From positions 1 through 64,000 of the forward strand of contig CAZXSE010000002.1 of assembly GCA_964643325.1 (NCBI GenBank): a DNA stretch of 64,000 nucleotides, in the 5' to 3' direction. Source of the stretch: Fredricksoniimonas sp964643325. Its GTDB lineage: Bacteria > Omnitrophota > Gorgyraeia > Zapsychrales > Fredricksoniimonadaceae. The notes under the pieces were generated by a model that saw only the letters and a program-made list of their open reading frames with translations, was not told the origin of the DNA and made no database searches. The position numbers and the translations under genes were made by a program. Below, piece by piece: positions 30,937 to 40,311 of the stretch. Within the stretch, counting starts at the first letter, position 1, and each line of letters begins with the position of its first letter.

Positions 30937-32903
30937 TATCTTAACAATACCCCCATCACCGCGTTGATCAGCACAATGAACATCATCGCGGCGAACATTC
31001 CCCATAATGGAACAAGGACAAGGCCCGCGCACACGACGCCCAATGCCGCGCCGACAACATCCGCGGCATAGATCTTTCCCGAACGGCCCTCGCCCGCCAT
31101 CACGCAATAAGCAGTGAACTGCATGCCGCCCGCAACGCCGGCAAGAACAGGAAAAATAAAGATCCCGGCCGGCCACCACCACATCATCCCGATAAAAAAC
31201 AATGCCAGTACAGCCTGCAGCCCGGCGGCAACATCCGCCCTGACGCGCAAGAACGGCCGTGTGCCCCCAAAAACCCCCAACATAAAGCCGGCTGTCAACA
31301 GGCCAATGGCCGCATAGGCATACCCGAACACGGACTGCACCATGAAGATCGCGGCGACCTGAAAGACCATTTGCGTGAACCCGGCCACAACAGCGCCACC
31401 CGTTGGAACAAGGTTGTTGCGCCTGAACGCCAAAGCAGCCAGCCCCGCCGGAAAAACAAGCCACAAGACCCATCCCCAGCGCTCCAGCGCCTGCATCAAC
31501 CTGGCAAAACCATATCCCAAGCGCGTTGTTGCATGAACCAGCGCGCGCAATGATACGACAGGGCGGTCATCCGTACTGATATCGCCCGGCTCCCGCAATA
31601 ACGCGCGTGCTGCGGCCATGCGCAGCGGTTCCATGCGGTCACTGATACGGCCGTCCTCCAGGAACAGTGCCGTAATGCCGCGTTCTTTCAATCTTTGCGT
31701 GAGAATATCTGCGGACAATGTTCGTTGCGCGTCGGAAGCAATAAAGGTCATCCGCTCTCCGGGAATGACCTGGACATCTTTAAAAACAGATCCTAACGTG
31801 GCGGCAACGGACCGCGCATAAGCCCGTCCCTGGGCATTAACATAATTCTCCGACGAACTGATGCTGACAGCCAAAAGACCGCCCGGCGCAAGATGGCCCC
31901 GGGCCAGCGCAAAGAATTCTCGCGTAAAGAACCGGCCGGCCGCAAGGTCTGTCGGGTCCCCGGCGTTCAACAAAATAACATCATACATCTGTCGTGAACG
32001 CGCCAGGGTCGATCGCGGATCCCCCGGTAAAATAGAAAAACGGGCATCCTGCGGCATCGCGGTTTCCCGGCGTTCCAACGCGATCAACGCAGGGTCCAGT
32101 TCCGCATAATCCAGCCGCGCCAGCGGATGTTCCAAAGCCCTTTGCCCCGCTTCAGAAAAGCCGCCGCCCATCAGGAATACGGATGCAGGCGCCGGATGTG
32201 ACAAAAGTGCGAGATGAACTTCCCCGGCGGAAAGATCATCCTGTGTTGTAAATAAATGCCGCCCGTTCCCGAAAAAACTTTTTTGTCCTGCGCGCCCGGC
32301 AACAACAAGCTCTCCATAACGCGTTTGTTCGCTGGCCACCATGCGATACCCTGGCCAGGCCTTTTGCTGGGCCCAGGCCGCAACGCCCTGCGGCAGCGGC
32401 ATCACCAGCATGATCGTGGTCAAAAGCCCGCCCGCCACAAATCCCAACGCCTCATGGCCATAAACACACGAACCGTCTTCCGTGGTTGCGGCAAGAATGC
32501 GAAAGATCGCGCCAAGGGCCATGGCCAGCGGCAACAACAAAATAACCGTGCCAAAGGCGACCGCACCGATGCCGGCCGCGCTCCCGGCCGGAATACCGAG
32601 CGCGGGCCTCAACAGTTTTGCTCCCAGCAATGTCAACGGAACGAGCACTGAGGCAACAATGAACAACCCCGCGGCCCAGGCCAGATCTCTGCCCCGCATG
32701 ACGAACGCGCCGAGGGCGACGCCGGTAAGCCAGACCGCGAGCACAATGACAAAGACAAGTTCATTGCCGCCGAAAGCCGTCATCAGGACGCGGATCAGCG
32801 CGACCTGGACAACGGCAGATATCAGGCCCAATAAAAAAGCGCAAGGGGCCAGAAGCCCCTTGCGCTTGCGATCGATCCAATGAAACAGCTTATTTTCTTT
32901 CAT
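30906..32903 (-). CDS. Membrane-embedded spermidine synthase-like protein
   Basis: The 665 residues have an N-terminal bundle of membrane helices (about 15-200), a soluble spermidine-synthase/methyltransferase-like domain (about 205-430, with YAELDPALIALE and YDVILLNAGDPTDLAAGRFF) and a second membrane bundle to the end. This fused transporter-like/spermidine-synthase architecture is common but its substrate is unknown. The start overlaps the mscS-like stop by 14 bases. Upstream in-frame starts lie inside that gene. It converges with the Tat-signal gene. Confidence 0.82.
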   Translation of the reverse strand: MKENKLFHWIDRKRKGLLAPCAFLLGLISAVVQVALIRVLMTAFGGNELVFVIVLAVWLTGVALGAFVMRGRDLAWAAGLFIVASVLVPLTLLGAKLLRPALGIPAGSAAGIGAVAFGTVILLLPLAMALGAIFRILAATTEDGSCVYGHEALGFVAGGLLTTIMLVMPLPQGVAAWAQQKAWPGYRMVASEQTRYGELVVAGRAGQKSFFGNGRHLFTTQDDLSAGEVHLALLSHPAPASVFLMGGGFSEAGQRALEHPLARLDYAELDPALIALERRETAMPQDARFSILPGDPRSTLARSRQMYDVILLNAGDPTDLAAGRFFTREFFALARGHLAPGGLLAVSISSSENYVNAQGRAYARSVAATLGSVFKDVQVIPGERMTFIASDAQRTLSADILTQRLKERGITALFLEDGRISDRMEPLRMAAARALLREPGDISTDDRPVVSLRALVHATTRLGYGFARLMQALERWGWVLWLVFPAGLAALAFRRNNLVPTGGAVVAGFTQMVFQVAAIFMVQSVFGYAYAAIGLLTAGFMLGVFGGTRPFLRVRADVAAGLQAVLALFFIGMMWWWPAGIFIFPVLAGVAGGMQFTAYCVMAGEGRSGKIYAADVVGAALGVVCAGLVLVPLWGMFAAMMFIVLINAVMGVLLRYYPASVSAER

Positions 32904-33570
32904 TCTGCTGATTGTAGAAATCCCACAGGATCCTTGCCGCGAGGTCCTTGCCGCCAAGGCCAACAGCCAGGGCAATGGCAAAACAGACCGCTGCAAAGAA
33001 GATCTGGAACGTCGTCGTGACAAAGAACGTCACGATATTGAGCTGCTCCAGCGCGCTGACCGCGGTAAAGATCAGAATGGCGATCTTGACCAGGCTCGCC
33101 AGAAAATCCGCGCGAAGGACATTCACGTTCTTGGCGGTAGCACGAACAGTGCCTGAAACAACATTGGCCAGGAACATACCAATGACCACCACGAACATGG
33201 CGGCGATCACATTAGGCACATAATTGGTAACGCGATCGAGCAGCTTGACGATCTCCTCAAGGCCGACGGCCTGCAGGGTCGTTGCCAGCACAACGATCAT
33301 GAGCACCCAATAGACGAATGTTGCCAGAAGGGATGATGCGGACATGCCGATCCCGCCCCTGCTCAACAATTCGTTCAACCCGATCTTGCCTGTAAAAGCA
33401 TTGAACTTCAGGCGATCAAGCCCCCTCTGCACCAAAGTGCTGATCATGCCTGCGATCAACCAACCGACCAACAAAATGAGCAATCCGCCGAATAAGAACG
33501 GCAAATAGATCGCCACTGTGTTGAGCATATTGGTGACCGGTTCTATGATCACTTGTTGCCATGCATCCAT
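32890..33570 (-). CDS. TM-helix repeat (CmpX/MscS-like) membrane protein
   Basis: The 226 residues hold about four or five membrane helices with conserved glycine-rich segments (LPFLFGGLLILLVGWLIAGM, VPNVIAAMFVVVIGMFLAN). These match the TM-helix repeat family that is linked to mechanosensitive channels and includes CmpX. The beta-domain of true MscS is missing. It may act as a channel or membrane-tension sensor. AAGGAGGGG precedes the ATG, and it has its own promoter. Confidence 0.8.
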   Translation of the reverse strand: MDAWQQVIIEPVTNMLNTVAIYLPFLFGGLLILLVGWLIAGMISTLVQRGLDRLKFNAFTGKIGLNELLSRGGIGMSASSLLATFVYWVLMIVVLATTLQAVGLEEIVKLLDRVTNYVPNVIAAMFVVVIGMFLANVVSGTVRATAKNVNVLRADFLASLVKIAILIFTAVSALEQLNIVTFFVTTTFQIFFAAVCFAIALAVGLGGKDLAARILWDFYNQQNERK

Positions 33571-33625
33571 ATACCCCTCCTTGTAACAGTTGATGACACG
33601 TTTAAAGCACTTTTGTAACAGGTTT

Positions 33626-33653
33626 ATTTTATAATAAGATACGGAAAATGCAA
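33626..33653 (-). promoter_or_regulatory. Promoter of the CmpX-like gene
   Basis: TTGCAT (33648-33653) and TAAAAT (33626-33631) are spaced by 16 bases on the minus strand. TTGTAACAG occurs twice (about 33582 and 33614) in the 50-base leader. Confidence 0.65.
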
Positions 33654-33671
33654 CAATTTAAACAACAGCGC

Positions 33672-34538
33672 TCAGGATCCCGCAAATGAAATAATAAAGA
33701 CCCCCGCGATCATGAATCCCACGGCCATGAGCCTTTCTTTCTGCCCCTGCTCTTTCAGCAACCATAAGCCCCACAATGACGTCATGATGATGCTCGTGCG
33801 CTTGATGGCGATCACGTACGGAACAATGGCCAGCTTAAGCGCATTCATCTGAAGCATCATGACAACCGCCATGCAGCAACCAAGCAAAAGCAGCCACGGC
33901 CATGCTGAACGGACCTGGACTTCGGGCCTTCTGACCCTGGCCATCATGATGACCCCCAAAAAGATCCCGACCGCCGCATTCAGGGAAATACTCCACATCA
34001 GCGGCGATGACGCGCGCATGCCGATCTTGTCAATATTCCCGCCGATGCTGTAAAGCACGGCAACGATCAGCATGTAGCGGCTGCCCTTGGCCTTGATGAG
34101 GCGCCGGAACGGCGCCAGGATGTCCTCTTGATCAGGATGATAAAAAAGGATATAGCATCCAAGAACAATGAACAGCATTCCCAGGATCCCCCACGGCTTC
34201 GGGAACTCGCCGACAATGATCGGCGATGTCACCAGAAGAAAGAGCGGCGTAAAACTGAGCATCGGGATCGTCAGCGACAGGTCGGATGCCTCGATCGCCT
34301 TAAAGAAAAATACTGAGGATGTTGTCACAAAAAGTGTGGTGACCAGAAGCGCGGGCCAGAACTCGGCATGAAGAGCCGGCGGCTTTTCCCAAAAGAACAG
34401 CACGGCCAGGAAAGGCACTGCAAAAAAGCTCACCGCCCAGGCCGTGATATACGGGCTGACCCGCGTGGACAGGCGCTTGGAAAGGATATCCTGCACCGAT
34501 GTACCGAAAGCTGTAAGCAACGACAATAAGAGCCACAT
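33672..34538 (-). CDS. EamA/DMT-family membrane transporter
   Basis: The 288 residues give about ten membrane helices in two halves, beginning MWLLLSLLTAFGTSVQDILSK. Segments such as FFKAIEASDLSLTIPMLSFTPLFLL and IAIKRTSIIMTSLWGLWLLKE are typical of EamA-type drug/metabolite transporters. The exported or imported substrate cannot be told. The start lies six bases after the stop of the mnmD gene, with GGGGGAG a little further upstream. It is the last gene of the long minus-strand block. Confidence 0.82.
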   Translation of the reverse strand: MWLLLSLLTAFGTSVQDILSKRLSTRVSPYITAWAVSFFAVPFLAVLFFWEKPPALHAEFWPALLVTTLFVTTSSVFFFKAIEASDLSLTIPMLSFTPLFLLVTSPIIVGEFPKPWGILGMLFIVLGCYILFYHPDQEDILAPFRRLIKAKGSRYMLIVAVLYSIGGNIDKIGMRASSPLMWSISLNAAVGIFLGVIMMARVRRPEVQVRSAWPWLLLLGCCMAVVMMLQMNALKLAIVPYVIAIKRTSIIMTSLWGLWLLKEQGQKERLMAVGFMIAGVFIISFAGS

Positions 34539-34543
34539 GGCTG

Positions 34544-35275
34544 TTATGTTACTCCCCCAAAAGAGCCGGTCAAGATGCTTGTCTTTTTTCCATGGCCCGG
34601 GGCCTTCCTGACCGTGAATCCGTGTTCCATAAGCCCGCGGCGGACAGCGCCCGCGACCGTGAACGTGGACACGCTCGTGCCGGGCTTGCTCAAGGCCGCC
34701 ATCCCGGCAAATACATCCGGCGACCACATATCAGGATTCTTCGATGGCGCGAAACCGTCAAGGAACCAGGCATCCGCCCCCTGAGGCGCAAGCCCCTTCT
34801 CTTTAATACGCCGCAACGCGGTCGCCGCATCATCAAAAACAACCGTCAGATGGACCCGCCCGTCACCGAACGACCAATCCCCCATACTACCCGGCTCAGG
34901 CCTGTACTGAGCCAGAAGCGCTTTACGATAAATCTCGAGCGCCGGCCAAATGCCGAGTGCTCTGTCCATCTGATCAGCAGGCAAAGGATACAGTTCAACA
35001 GATATAAAACGCAGCGTCCATAACGCCGGCGCGCATGCGTCCCACAATTCCCAGGCGCAGCAGAAATCCAGTCCCGTCCCGAACCCGGTCTCCATGATCG
35101 TGAATGTTCCGCGAACAGCGGGGTCAAGACTGGAAAAACGCTCACGCAAGGCATTGCCGCCGCAGCACACGTAAATGCCTTCCTCGTACCCGTTGTCCCT
35201 GCAGAAATATTTATCATCGAACCGGACAGAATAGGGCGTGGACCGTTCATCCCACCTGACGCCTGAAGCGCTCAT
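34544..35275 (-). CDS. mnmD: tRNA-uridine methyltransferase MnmD
   Basis: MnmD methylates the 5-aminomethyl group on wobble uridine-34, completing mnm5(s2)U. The 243 residues have the family motif ETGFGTGLDF for SAM binding, WFLDGFAPSKNPDMW, and the FTVAGAVRRGL segment. It matches the single-domain form, without the oxidase domain found in E. coli MnmC. The ATG follows the RluA-like stop as TGATATG. Its neighbours are tRNA/rRNA-modification and translation genes. Confidence 0.92.
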   Translation of the reverse strand: MSASGVRWDERSTPYSVRFDDKYFCRDNGYEEGIYVCCGGNALRERFSSLDPAVRGTFTIMETGFGTGLDFCCAWELWDACAPALWTLRFISVELYPLPADQMDRALGIWPALEIYRKALLAQYRPEPGSMGDWSFGDGRVHLTVVFDDAATALRRIKEKGLAPQGADAWFLDGFAPSKNPDMWSPDVFAGMAALSKPGTSVSTFTVAGAVRRGLMEHGFTVRKAPGHGKKTSILTGSFGGVT

Positions 35276-35276
35276 A

Positions 35277-36011
35277 TCACCACCGGCCGGCAAGGGCATA
35301 AAAATGCTCAGGGACGGGCGCGGTGAACGTCAGGCGCTCGCCGGTGGCGGGATGCGTGAACGCCAACACATGCGCGTGCAAGGCAAGGCGGGGATAACGG
35401 GTATCAGGCCGCCCGTATTTGGCATCCCCGACGACGGGATGCCCGTGATGCGCGAGATGCACGCGGATCTGGTTCTTGCGGCCGGTCAACAAAGAGATCT
35501 TCAGGACGGAAAACTGGCCGGCTTCCTTAATAACGGTGTAAGCCGTATGCGCAAGTTTGCCTTTTTCGACATCATCGGCAAAAGAATGCATGCGGTACTT
35601 GTCATCTTCGACGAGATAGCTCGATATGGTCCCGGACTTTTGCGCGAGCCTGCCGTGAACGACCGTCATGTAGGTCTTCTCGGTCTCTTTCCAGTGGTCC
35701 TTGAGAGAACATTGCGCCTGCTCGGTCTTGGCAAAAAGGAGGACGCCCGATGTTTCCCGGTCAAGCCGGTGCACGGGAAAAACACATTTGCGCGAACGGG
35801 AATTCCCCTTACGCACATATTCATTCAGGAATTGATGGACGGTGCGTTCGCGGTCATACGGCGCGGCAACGCTCAACAGGCCGGCGGCCTTGTTCCCCAC
35901 GATCAGATGGTCATCCTCATATAAGACCTCAAAACCCTGGGGATGATATTTCCTGGGGATCTTCTTGCGGCGCGCCGCGGCATTGCCAGTTGTGTGTTGC
36001 ATCACATTCAT
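35277..36011 (-). CDS. RluA-family pseudouridine synthase
   Basis: The 244 residues contain the catalytic motif HRLDRETSGVLLF, whose Asp attacks the uridine, and the GRKNQIRVHLAHHGHPVVGDAKYG segment. No S4 RNA-binding domain is present, so it resembles the short RluA/RluC/TruC group. The rRNA or tRNA target cannot be told. The ATG overlaps the previous stop, and a second ATG lies nine bases downstream. Confidence 0.92.
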   Translation of the reverse strand: MNVMQHTTGNAAARRKKIPRKYHPQGFEVLYEDDHLIVGNKAAGLLSVAAPYDRERTVHQFLNEYVRKGNSRSRKCVFPVHRLDRETSGVLLFAKTEQAQCSLKDHWKETEKTYMTVVHGRLAQKSGTISSYLVEDDKYRMHSFADDVEKGKLAHTAYTVIKEAGQFSVLKISLLTGRKNQIRVHLAHHGHPVVGDAKYGRPDTRYPRLALHAHVLAFTHPATGERLTFTAPVPEHFYALAGRW

Positions 36012-37714
36012 TCGCGGCGCAAGGCCGCGGCCTCCAGGTCGCGCCCCGTCTCATACGGCGACACATAACGCGCCCGTATCAGAGACTCGCGCGCCATGAC
36101 ACTGCTGCCGCGCGACGTGTAAATACTGCTAAGCGCCAGATGATTGTAGTACGCGTTCGGCGACTTCACGGCAGCCTCCATAAAGAATGCCTGGGCCGCA
36201 TCCAGCGCCGCGACCTGTTTGTTCGCGCGAAAAGCCCGCAAGTAAACATCCCCGAGGGAGGTCGGTACGCTGCTGTCCAGAGGGTTGAGCTGCCGCGCGC
36301 GCTCGAACAGCGGCAGCGCGGCCTTGGCCTGGCCCGCATTGACCGCTGCCCTGGCATCACGCAAACAGGCAAGCGAAAAACCAAAACGCGCGGCCAGGAA
36401 CAGCCCTGCCAGCGCGGCAAGAACCAACACCCCCATGATCACGCGCGCCGCATTCTTTGATGACGGGAAAGCCCTGTCCCGCGTCCCGAAATAACTGCAA
36501 AAAACAGCGAGCCATGTCCAGAAAAAGAACGAGGCATTGGGTTTGAGCATGGTGAAACTGTTGATATTATCCAGCAGGTACGCGAGCATGCCCCAGGCCG
36601 CGGCCAGCATGACCCAGAACTCCGGCCCCTGATCCTTCCGGCGAAAATACCGCCACACCCAAAAGATCAAAAGACCTACAAGCCATACGATCGCAACAAG
36701 CCCCGGCAATCCGGTCTCAGCCCAGATCTGGGCGTAGGAATTGTGCGCAAAGGCGGTCAATCCCTCGAGATTCATCACAAAACGCGACGAGGCCGGGAAA
36801 TAAGCGCCGAAACCAGCCCCACGCACAGGATGCTCGGCAATGGTCGCGCCAACGATACGCATGTACTCCTGACGCGGCGATATGGACCCGGAAAAGTTCT
36901 TTTTCAGGATCACCCCTGTAAAAAGGGCCAGCCCTACTGCCACGCAAGCCCCGGCCGCCCATATCATCTTCACAGAAAGCCTGATGCGCCGCGTCCAGAC
37001 CAGCAGGGCGAATATGCCCGCTGCAGTCACCAGAAAAATACTCCAGCCCAGGAAAGAAAAAGTGAAAAAGAAGGCCGTTAGCAAAACTCCCGCTCCGGCG
37101 AGAACAAAGACACGCACCGCCCAGGACCGCGCGCCGATCGCCAGCGCTCCTGCCAAGGGCATGGCCAGCATGAGAAATCCCGCGAGCACATTCGGCCAGC
37201 CGAAGAACGAACACGCTCTTTTATTGATCAAAATATAATAAAGGCTGCGGTTCGTCAGGCGGGCATTCTCGACTTCAGCGGCCGAGACTTTGTTGAGCAC
37301 GAGGATATCATTGATCCCCACGGCCGCAACGAGCAATGCCGCGGCAAAGAATACCCACAAAAAAATACGGCGGTAGTGCTCTTGCGAAAGAAGGCTGAAC
37401 AACATATAAAAATAAAGGACATAAGCCAGCAGCATCAACAAAGAACGCACTGTCAGCCATGGCTCCAGCGTCCATGCCGCGGATGCCGCGGCCGCTGCCA
37501 GCAGCAGGGCTAACGGCCCTTCAAGCCCTGTCACGGGCAGGCTTTCCCGACGGACGCTCTTATGGATGAAATAACAGGAGGCCAGGCCGTAAATGGCCCC
37601 GGCAATGATCATGTTCGAAAGATCGTCCTTGAGCGCGGATTCAAGGCCGGGAAAAAAGCGCCAGATCACCAGGCGCAACCAAAGAATAAAGGAAGCCGCG
37701 ATAAGATAGAGCAT
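36008..37714 (-). CDS. O-antigen ligase-like membrane protein with TPR tail
   Basis: The 568 residues have about ten to twelve membrane helices with a large periplasmic loop containing the Wzy_C/WaaL pattern (EHPVRGAGFGAYF and FAHNSYAQIWAETGLPG). The C-terminal 100 residues form TPR-like helices (AALPLFERARQLNPLDSSV). Such proteins ligate a finished glycan to a lipid or protein, or polymerise it. With glycosyltransferases and an MsbA-like flippase upstream, a role in finishing the surface glycan is likely. TPR tails occur in ligases that act on proteins, so protein O-glycosylation is an alternative. Confidence 0.83.
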   Translation of the reverse strand: MLYLIAASFILWLRLVIWRFFPGLESALKDDLSNMIIAGAIYGLASCYFIHKSVRRESLPVTGLEGPLALLLAAAAASAAWTLEPWLTVRSLLMLLAYVLYFYMLFSLLSQEHYRRIFLWVFFAAALLVAAVGINDILVLNKVSAAEVENARLTNRSLYYILINKRACSFFGWPNVLAGFLMLAMPLAGALAIGARSWAVRVFVLAGAGVLLTAFFFTFSFLGWSIFLVTAAGIFALLVWTRRIRLSVKMIWAAGACVAVGLALFTGVILKKNFSGSISPRQEYMRIVGATIAEHPVRGAGFGAYFPASSRFVMNLEGLTAFAHNSYAQIWAETGLPGLVAIVWLVGLLIFWVWRYFRRKDQGPEFWVMLAAAWGMLAYLLDNINSFTMLKPNASFFFWTWLAVFCSYFGTRDRAFPSSKNAARVIMGVLVLAALAGLFLAARFGFSLACLRDARAAVNAGQAKAALPLFERARQLNPLDSSVPTSLGDVYLRAFRANKQVAALDAAQAFFMEAAVKSPNAYYNHLALSSIYTSRGSSVMARESLIRARYVSPYETGRDLEAAALRRE

Positions 37715-37717
37715 GCG

Positions 37718-38647
37718 TTATCCCAGGACCTCGCCAATATCAAGCTTGTGCCCTGCCAGGAACGCGCGCGCGTCCATGGCATGTGAATTCTCAAGATGGA
37801 CCCGTTTGACGAGAACAGCCCTGTCAGCCGCTTGAACAAAGAAACCCTGTTTATGCGATCCAACGATCTCGCCGGGCTTCCCGGGGCGCTCAGCATCTGC
37901 CGCCACCGCCTCCAATACCTTCAGGCGCCTTCCCTTCCAGAACGTGAACGCGCCGGGCCAGGGCTGCAACCCGCGTACCATATCATGGACCTCGCGGGCC
38001 GGACGGCCCCAGCAGATACGGCCAAGGTCCTTGTGCATCTTCGGGGCATACGTCACTCCGGCGGGATCCTGCTGCCGGCAGACGGACTTCCCCGACTTGA
38101 TCGCAGCCAATGTGCGGGATAAAAGTTGGGCGCCCTGCACGGCCAGCCGCGCTCGAAGTTCGATCGATGTCATGTCATCCGGGATGGGGCACGCCTCCTG
38201 CGCGATAATCCCGCCGCTGTCCATGCCCGCGTCCATCTTCATGATGGTGATGCCCGTTTGCGTTTCACCGCGCATGATCGCCCAATGAACAGGCGCGGCG
38301 CCCCTGTACTTGGGCAAGAGCGAGGCGTGCACATTGATGCAGCCATGTTTGGGAAGGTCCAGGACGCTTTGCGGCAGGAACTTTCCGTAGGCGATCACCA
38401 CAAAGATATCGGCATGGAACCAGGCAAGCTTGCTGACGAGGACCGGCTCACTGAGCGACCACGGCTGAAAAATGGCAATGCCGCGGTCCATGGCGATCTG
38501 CTTGGTCGGTGAATAACCCACGCGCAGCCCCCTGCCGCGGGGCTTGTCCGGCTGGGTCACAAGCCCGACAACATGATGCCCCTTGTCGATCAGGTGCACC
38601 AGATTAACAACGGCAAAATCGTCACATCCGAAGAAAACTATTCTCAT
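37718..38647 (-). CDS. fmt: Methionyl-tRNA formyltransferase
   Basis: Fmt adds the formyl group to initiator Met-tRNA. The 309 residues contain the formyl-transfer motif (HASLLPKYRGAAPVHWAI) with the conserved Asn-His (INVHAS), and a C-terminal domain of the normal length. The ATG is chosen over a TTG nine bases upstream, because MRIVFFG is the usual family start. The usual partner deformylase gene is not adjacent. Confidence 0.96.
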   Translation of the reverse strand: MRIVFFGCDDFAVVNLVHLIDKGHHVVGLVTQPDKPRGRGLRVGYSPTKQIAMDRGIAIFQPWSLSEPVLVSKLAWFHADIFVVIAYGKFLPQSVLDLPKHGCINVHASLLPKYRGAAPVHWAIMRGETQTGITIMKMDAGMDSGGIIAQEACPIPDDMTSIELRARLAVQGAQLLSRTLAAIKSGKSVCRQQDPAGVTYAPKMHKDLGRICWGRPAREVHDMVRGLQPWPGAFTFWKGRRLKVLEAVAADAERPGKPGEIVGSHKQGFFVQAADRAVLVKRVHLENSHAMDARAFLAGHKLDIGEVLG

Positions 38648-38652
38648 CAGGA

Positions 38653-40311
38653 TCAATCCACATTAACGGTCACAACAACATCCTTTTTCGGCCGGAATAC
38701 TTTCAAGGCATCCTTGACCATTCTGACGATGCCGGTCCTGTCAGGGCCCTGCAAAGAAAAGGAATAACGGAACTTGCCGCGCTCCAGGGCGGTACGGTCC
38801 GGCTGCGGCTCCACGATGACAATATCCCCGGCAACAACAGGTACGAGCATATCATACAACCTTTTCGCCTGTGCGCAAGCAAGCGCCGGGTCCGCGCCGC
38901 GCACGATCACGGTCGCCAGCGCCCCGAACGGCGGCAGGCCCATCTCTTTCCTGAGAACAAGTTCGCTGCGATAGAATTCCGACGGGTCGTCCGTTGCCAG
39001 CGTATGCAGCAAGGCGTCCGCGGCATGGCGCGTCTGCAACAGGACCTGCCCCCGCGTGACCTGCCGCAAATGCTGGATGAGGGCGAAAGCGCCTTGCGAC
39101 GCCTGATGGTCGTGTTTGTGGAATTCCCAGTCAATATCAAGAACAGCCGACGTCTCGGCCGCGATCGACGCGCGATGACGGAAAACAGCCTGGGTCGCCA
39201 CCAGGATGTCCGCGCTCTCGGGCAAAACAGACGATGTCTTGTCATAGCCTGACACGCGCGCCGACGGAAAACATTGCCGCGCCTCCTCCATCACCGCCGC
39301 AATACCTCTGGCGGCCTGGATATAAAAGAGCGCCTTCCCTCCCTGTTTGAGAACAGCCTCGGTGTGATGGCGCAACCCCGGAGAAATGAACGCGCCCTTC
39401 TTCATCTTGAAGTTCGAAAGGTCCAGGCATCGGACAGGCGGCAGTTTCTCATCAAGGACCGTCAGGACGGCCTTCCCCTGATCCACCCTGTGCCACATCT
39501 CGACCGACGGCGCACTCGAAACGCATATCAACGCGCAACCCTCCATGGACGCGCGCTCCAGCGCCGCTTCACGCGCATGATAAAAAGGCGAACGGTCGTT
39601 CTTGTAGAACGGGCTTTCCTCATCAATGACCACGATGAGCCCCAGATCCTGCACCGGCGCGAACACAGCGGAAATAAATCCCGCGACCAAGCGGGCCCGG
39701 CCCGAACGCACATCCAGCCAGCGCGCGTATTCCTCTTTTTCCGTGCCCTGCACCATCAGGACGCGTTGCGATGCCGGCGCCAGCGCCCCCAGTTTCGGCA
39801 ACACATCATGACAGCGCGCGGCCTCAGGCACCAGCACCAGGACGCCCCGCCCCTCGCCAAGCACGCTGGCAATACGCGGCAGCAAAACTTCCCACCGGCG
39901 CACCTGCCCCCGGTCAAAGACCAACTCAGGCAACAGGGCGACAGAACGAGCGGCAACTTGCGCCGGCCCTGCCGCGAACGCCCTTGCTTTCCTTAAATAC
40001 GACGGCAGGAACAGATGCAGCGCCTCACCCTGCGTGCAGGCAAAACGGGAAGCGAACCAGGCGGCGAGATCCAGAAAGGCAGGAGAAAATACAGGAGATG
40101 CGTCAAGGACCTTGATCATCACGCTCAACCGGCCGGCATGTTCCGGCGCCTGAAGGAGCCGCACCACGATACCGACATGCTTCTTGCCGGCAAAACGCAC
40201 GAGAACGCGTGCGCCCACGACGACCGTGCTGGCCAGCTCCGGAGGAATAAGATAATCGAACGGGCCTTCCACAGGAAGCCCGACTACGACCTGCGCAATG
40301 GAAGGGATCAT
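38653..40311 (-). CDS. priA: PriA-like primosomal protein lacking helicase motifs
   Basis: The 552 residues match PriA along their length: an N-terminal DNA-binding domain (VEGPFDYLIP), VLVLVPEAARC, ARLVAGFISAVFAPVQDLGLIVV, and a C-terminal domain with EMGLPPFGALATVIVRG. But key parts of E. coli PriA (732 residues) are gone. There is no Walker A (GKT), DEAH is replaced by DEES, the zinc-binding cysteine cluster is missing, and the arginine-finger region (AGRAGR) is not recognisable. Replication restart may use it only as a DNA-binding loader, as suspected for actinobacterial PriA. It overlaps the galactolipid-synthase-like gene by ATGA. Confidence 0.88.
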   Translation of the reverse strand: MIPSIAQVVVGLPVEGPFDYLIPPELASTVVVGARVLVRFAGKKHVGIVVRLLQAPEHAGRLSVMIKVLDASPVFSPAFLDLAAWFASRFACTQGEALHLFLPSYLRKARAFAAGPAQVAARSVALLPELVFDRGQVRRWEVLLPRIASVLGEGRGVLVLVPEAARCHDVLPKLGALAPASQRVLMVQGTEKEEYARWLDVRSGRARLVAGFISAVFAPVQDLGLIVVIDEESPFYKNDRSPFYHAREAALERASMEGCALICVSSAPSVEMWHRVDQGKAVLTVLDEKLPPVRCLDLSNFKMKKGAFISPGLRHHTEAVLKQGGKALFYIQAARGIAAVMEEARQCFPSARVSGYDKTSSVLPESADILVATQAVFRHRASIAAETSAVLDIDWEFHKHDHQASQGAFALIQHLRQVTRGQVLLQTRHAADALLHTLATDDPSEFYRSELVLRKEMGLPPFGALATVIVRGADPALACAQAKRLYDMLVPVVAGDIVIVEPQPDRTALERGKFRYSFSLQGPDRTGIVRMVKDALKVFRPKKDVVVTVNVD

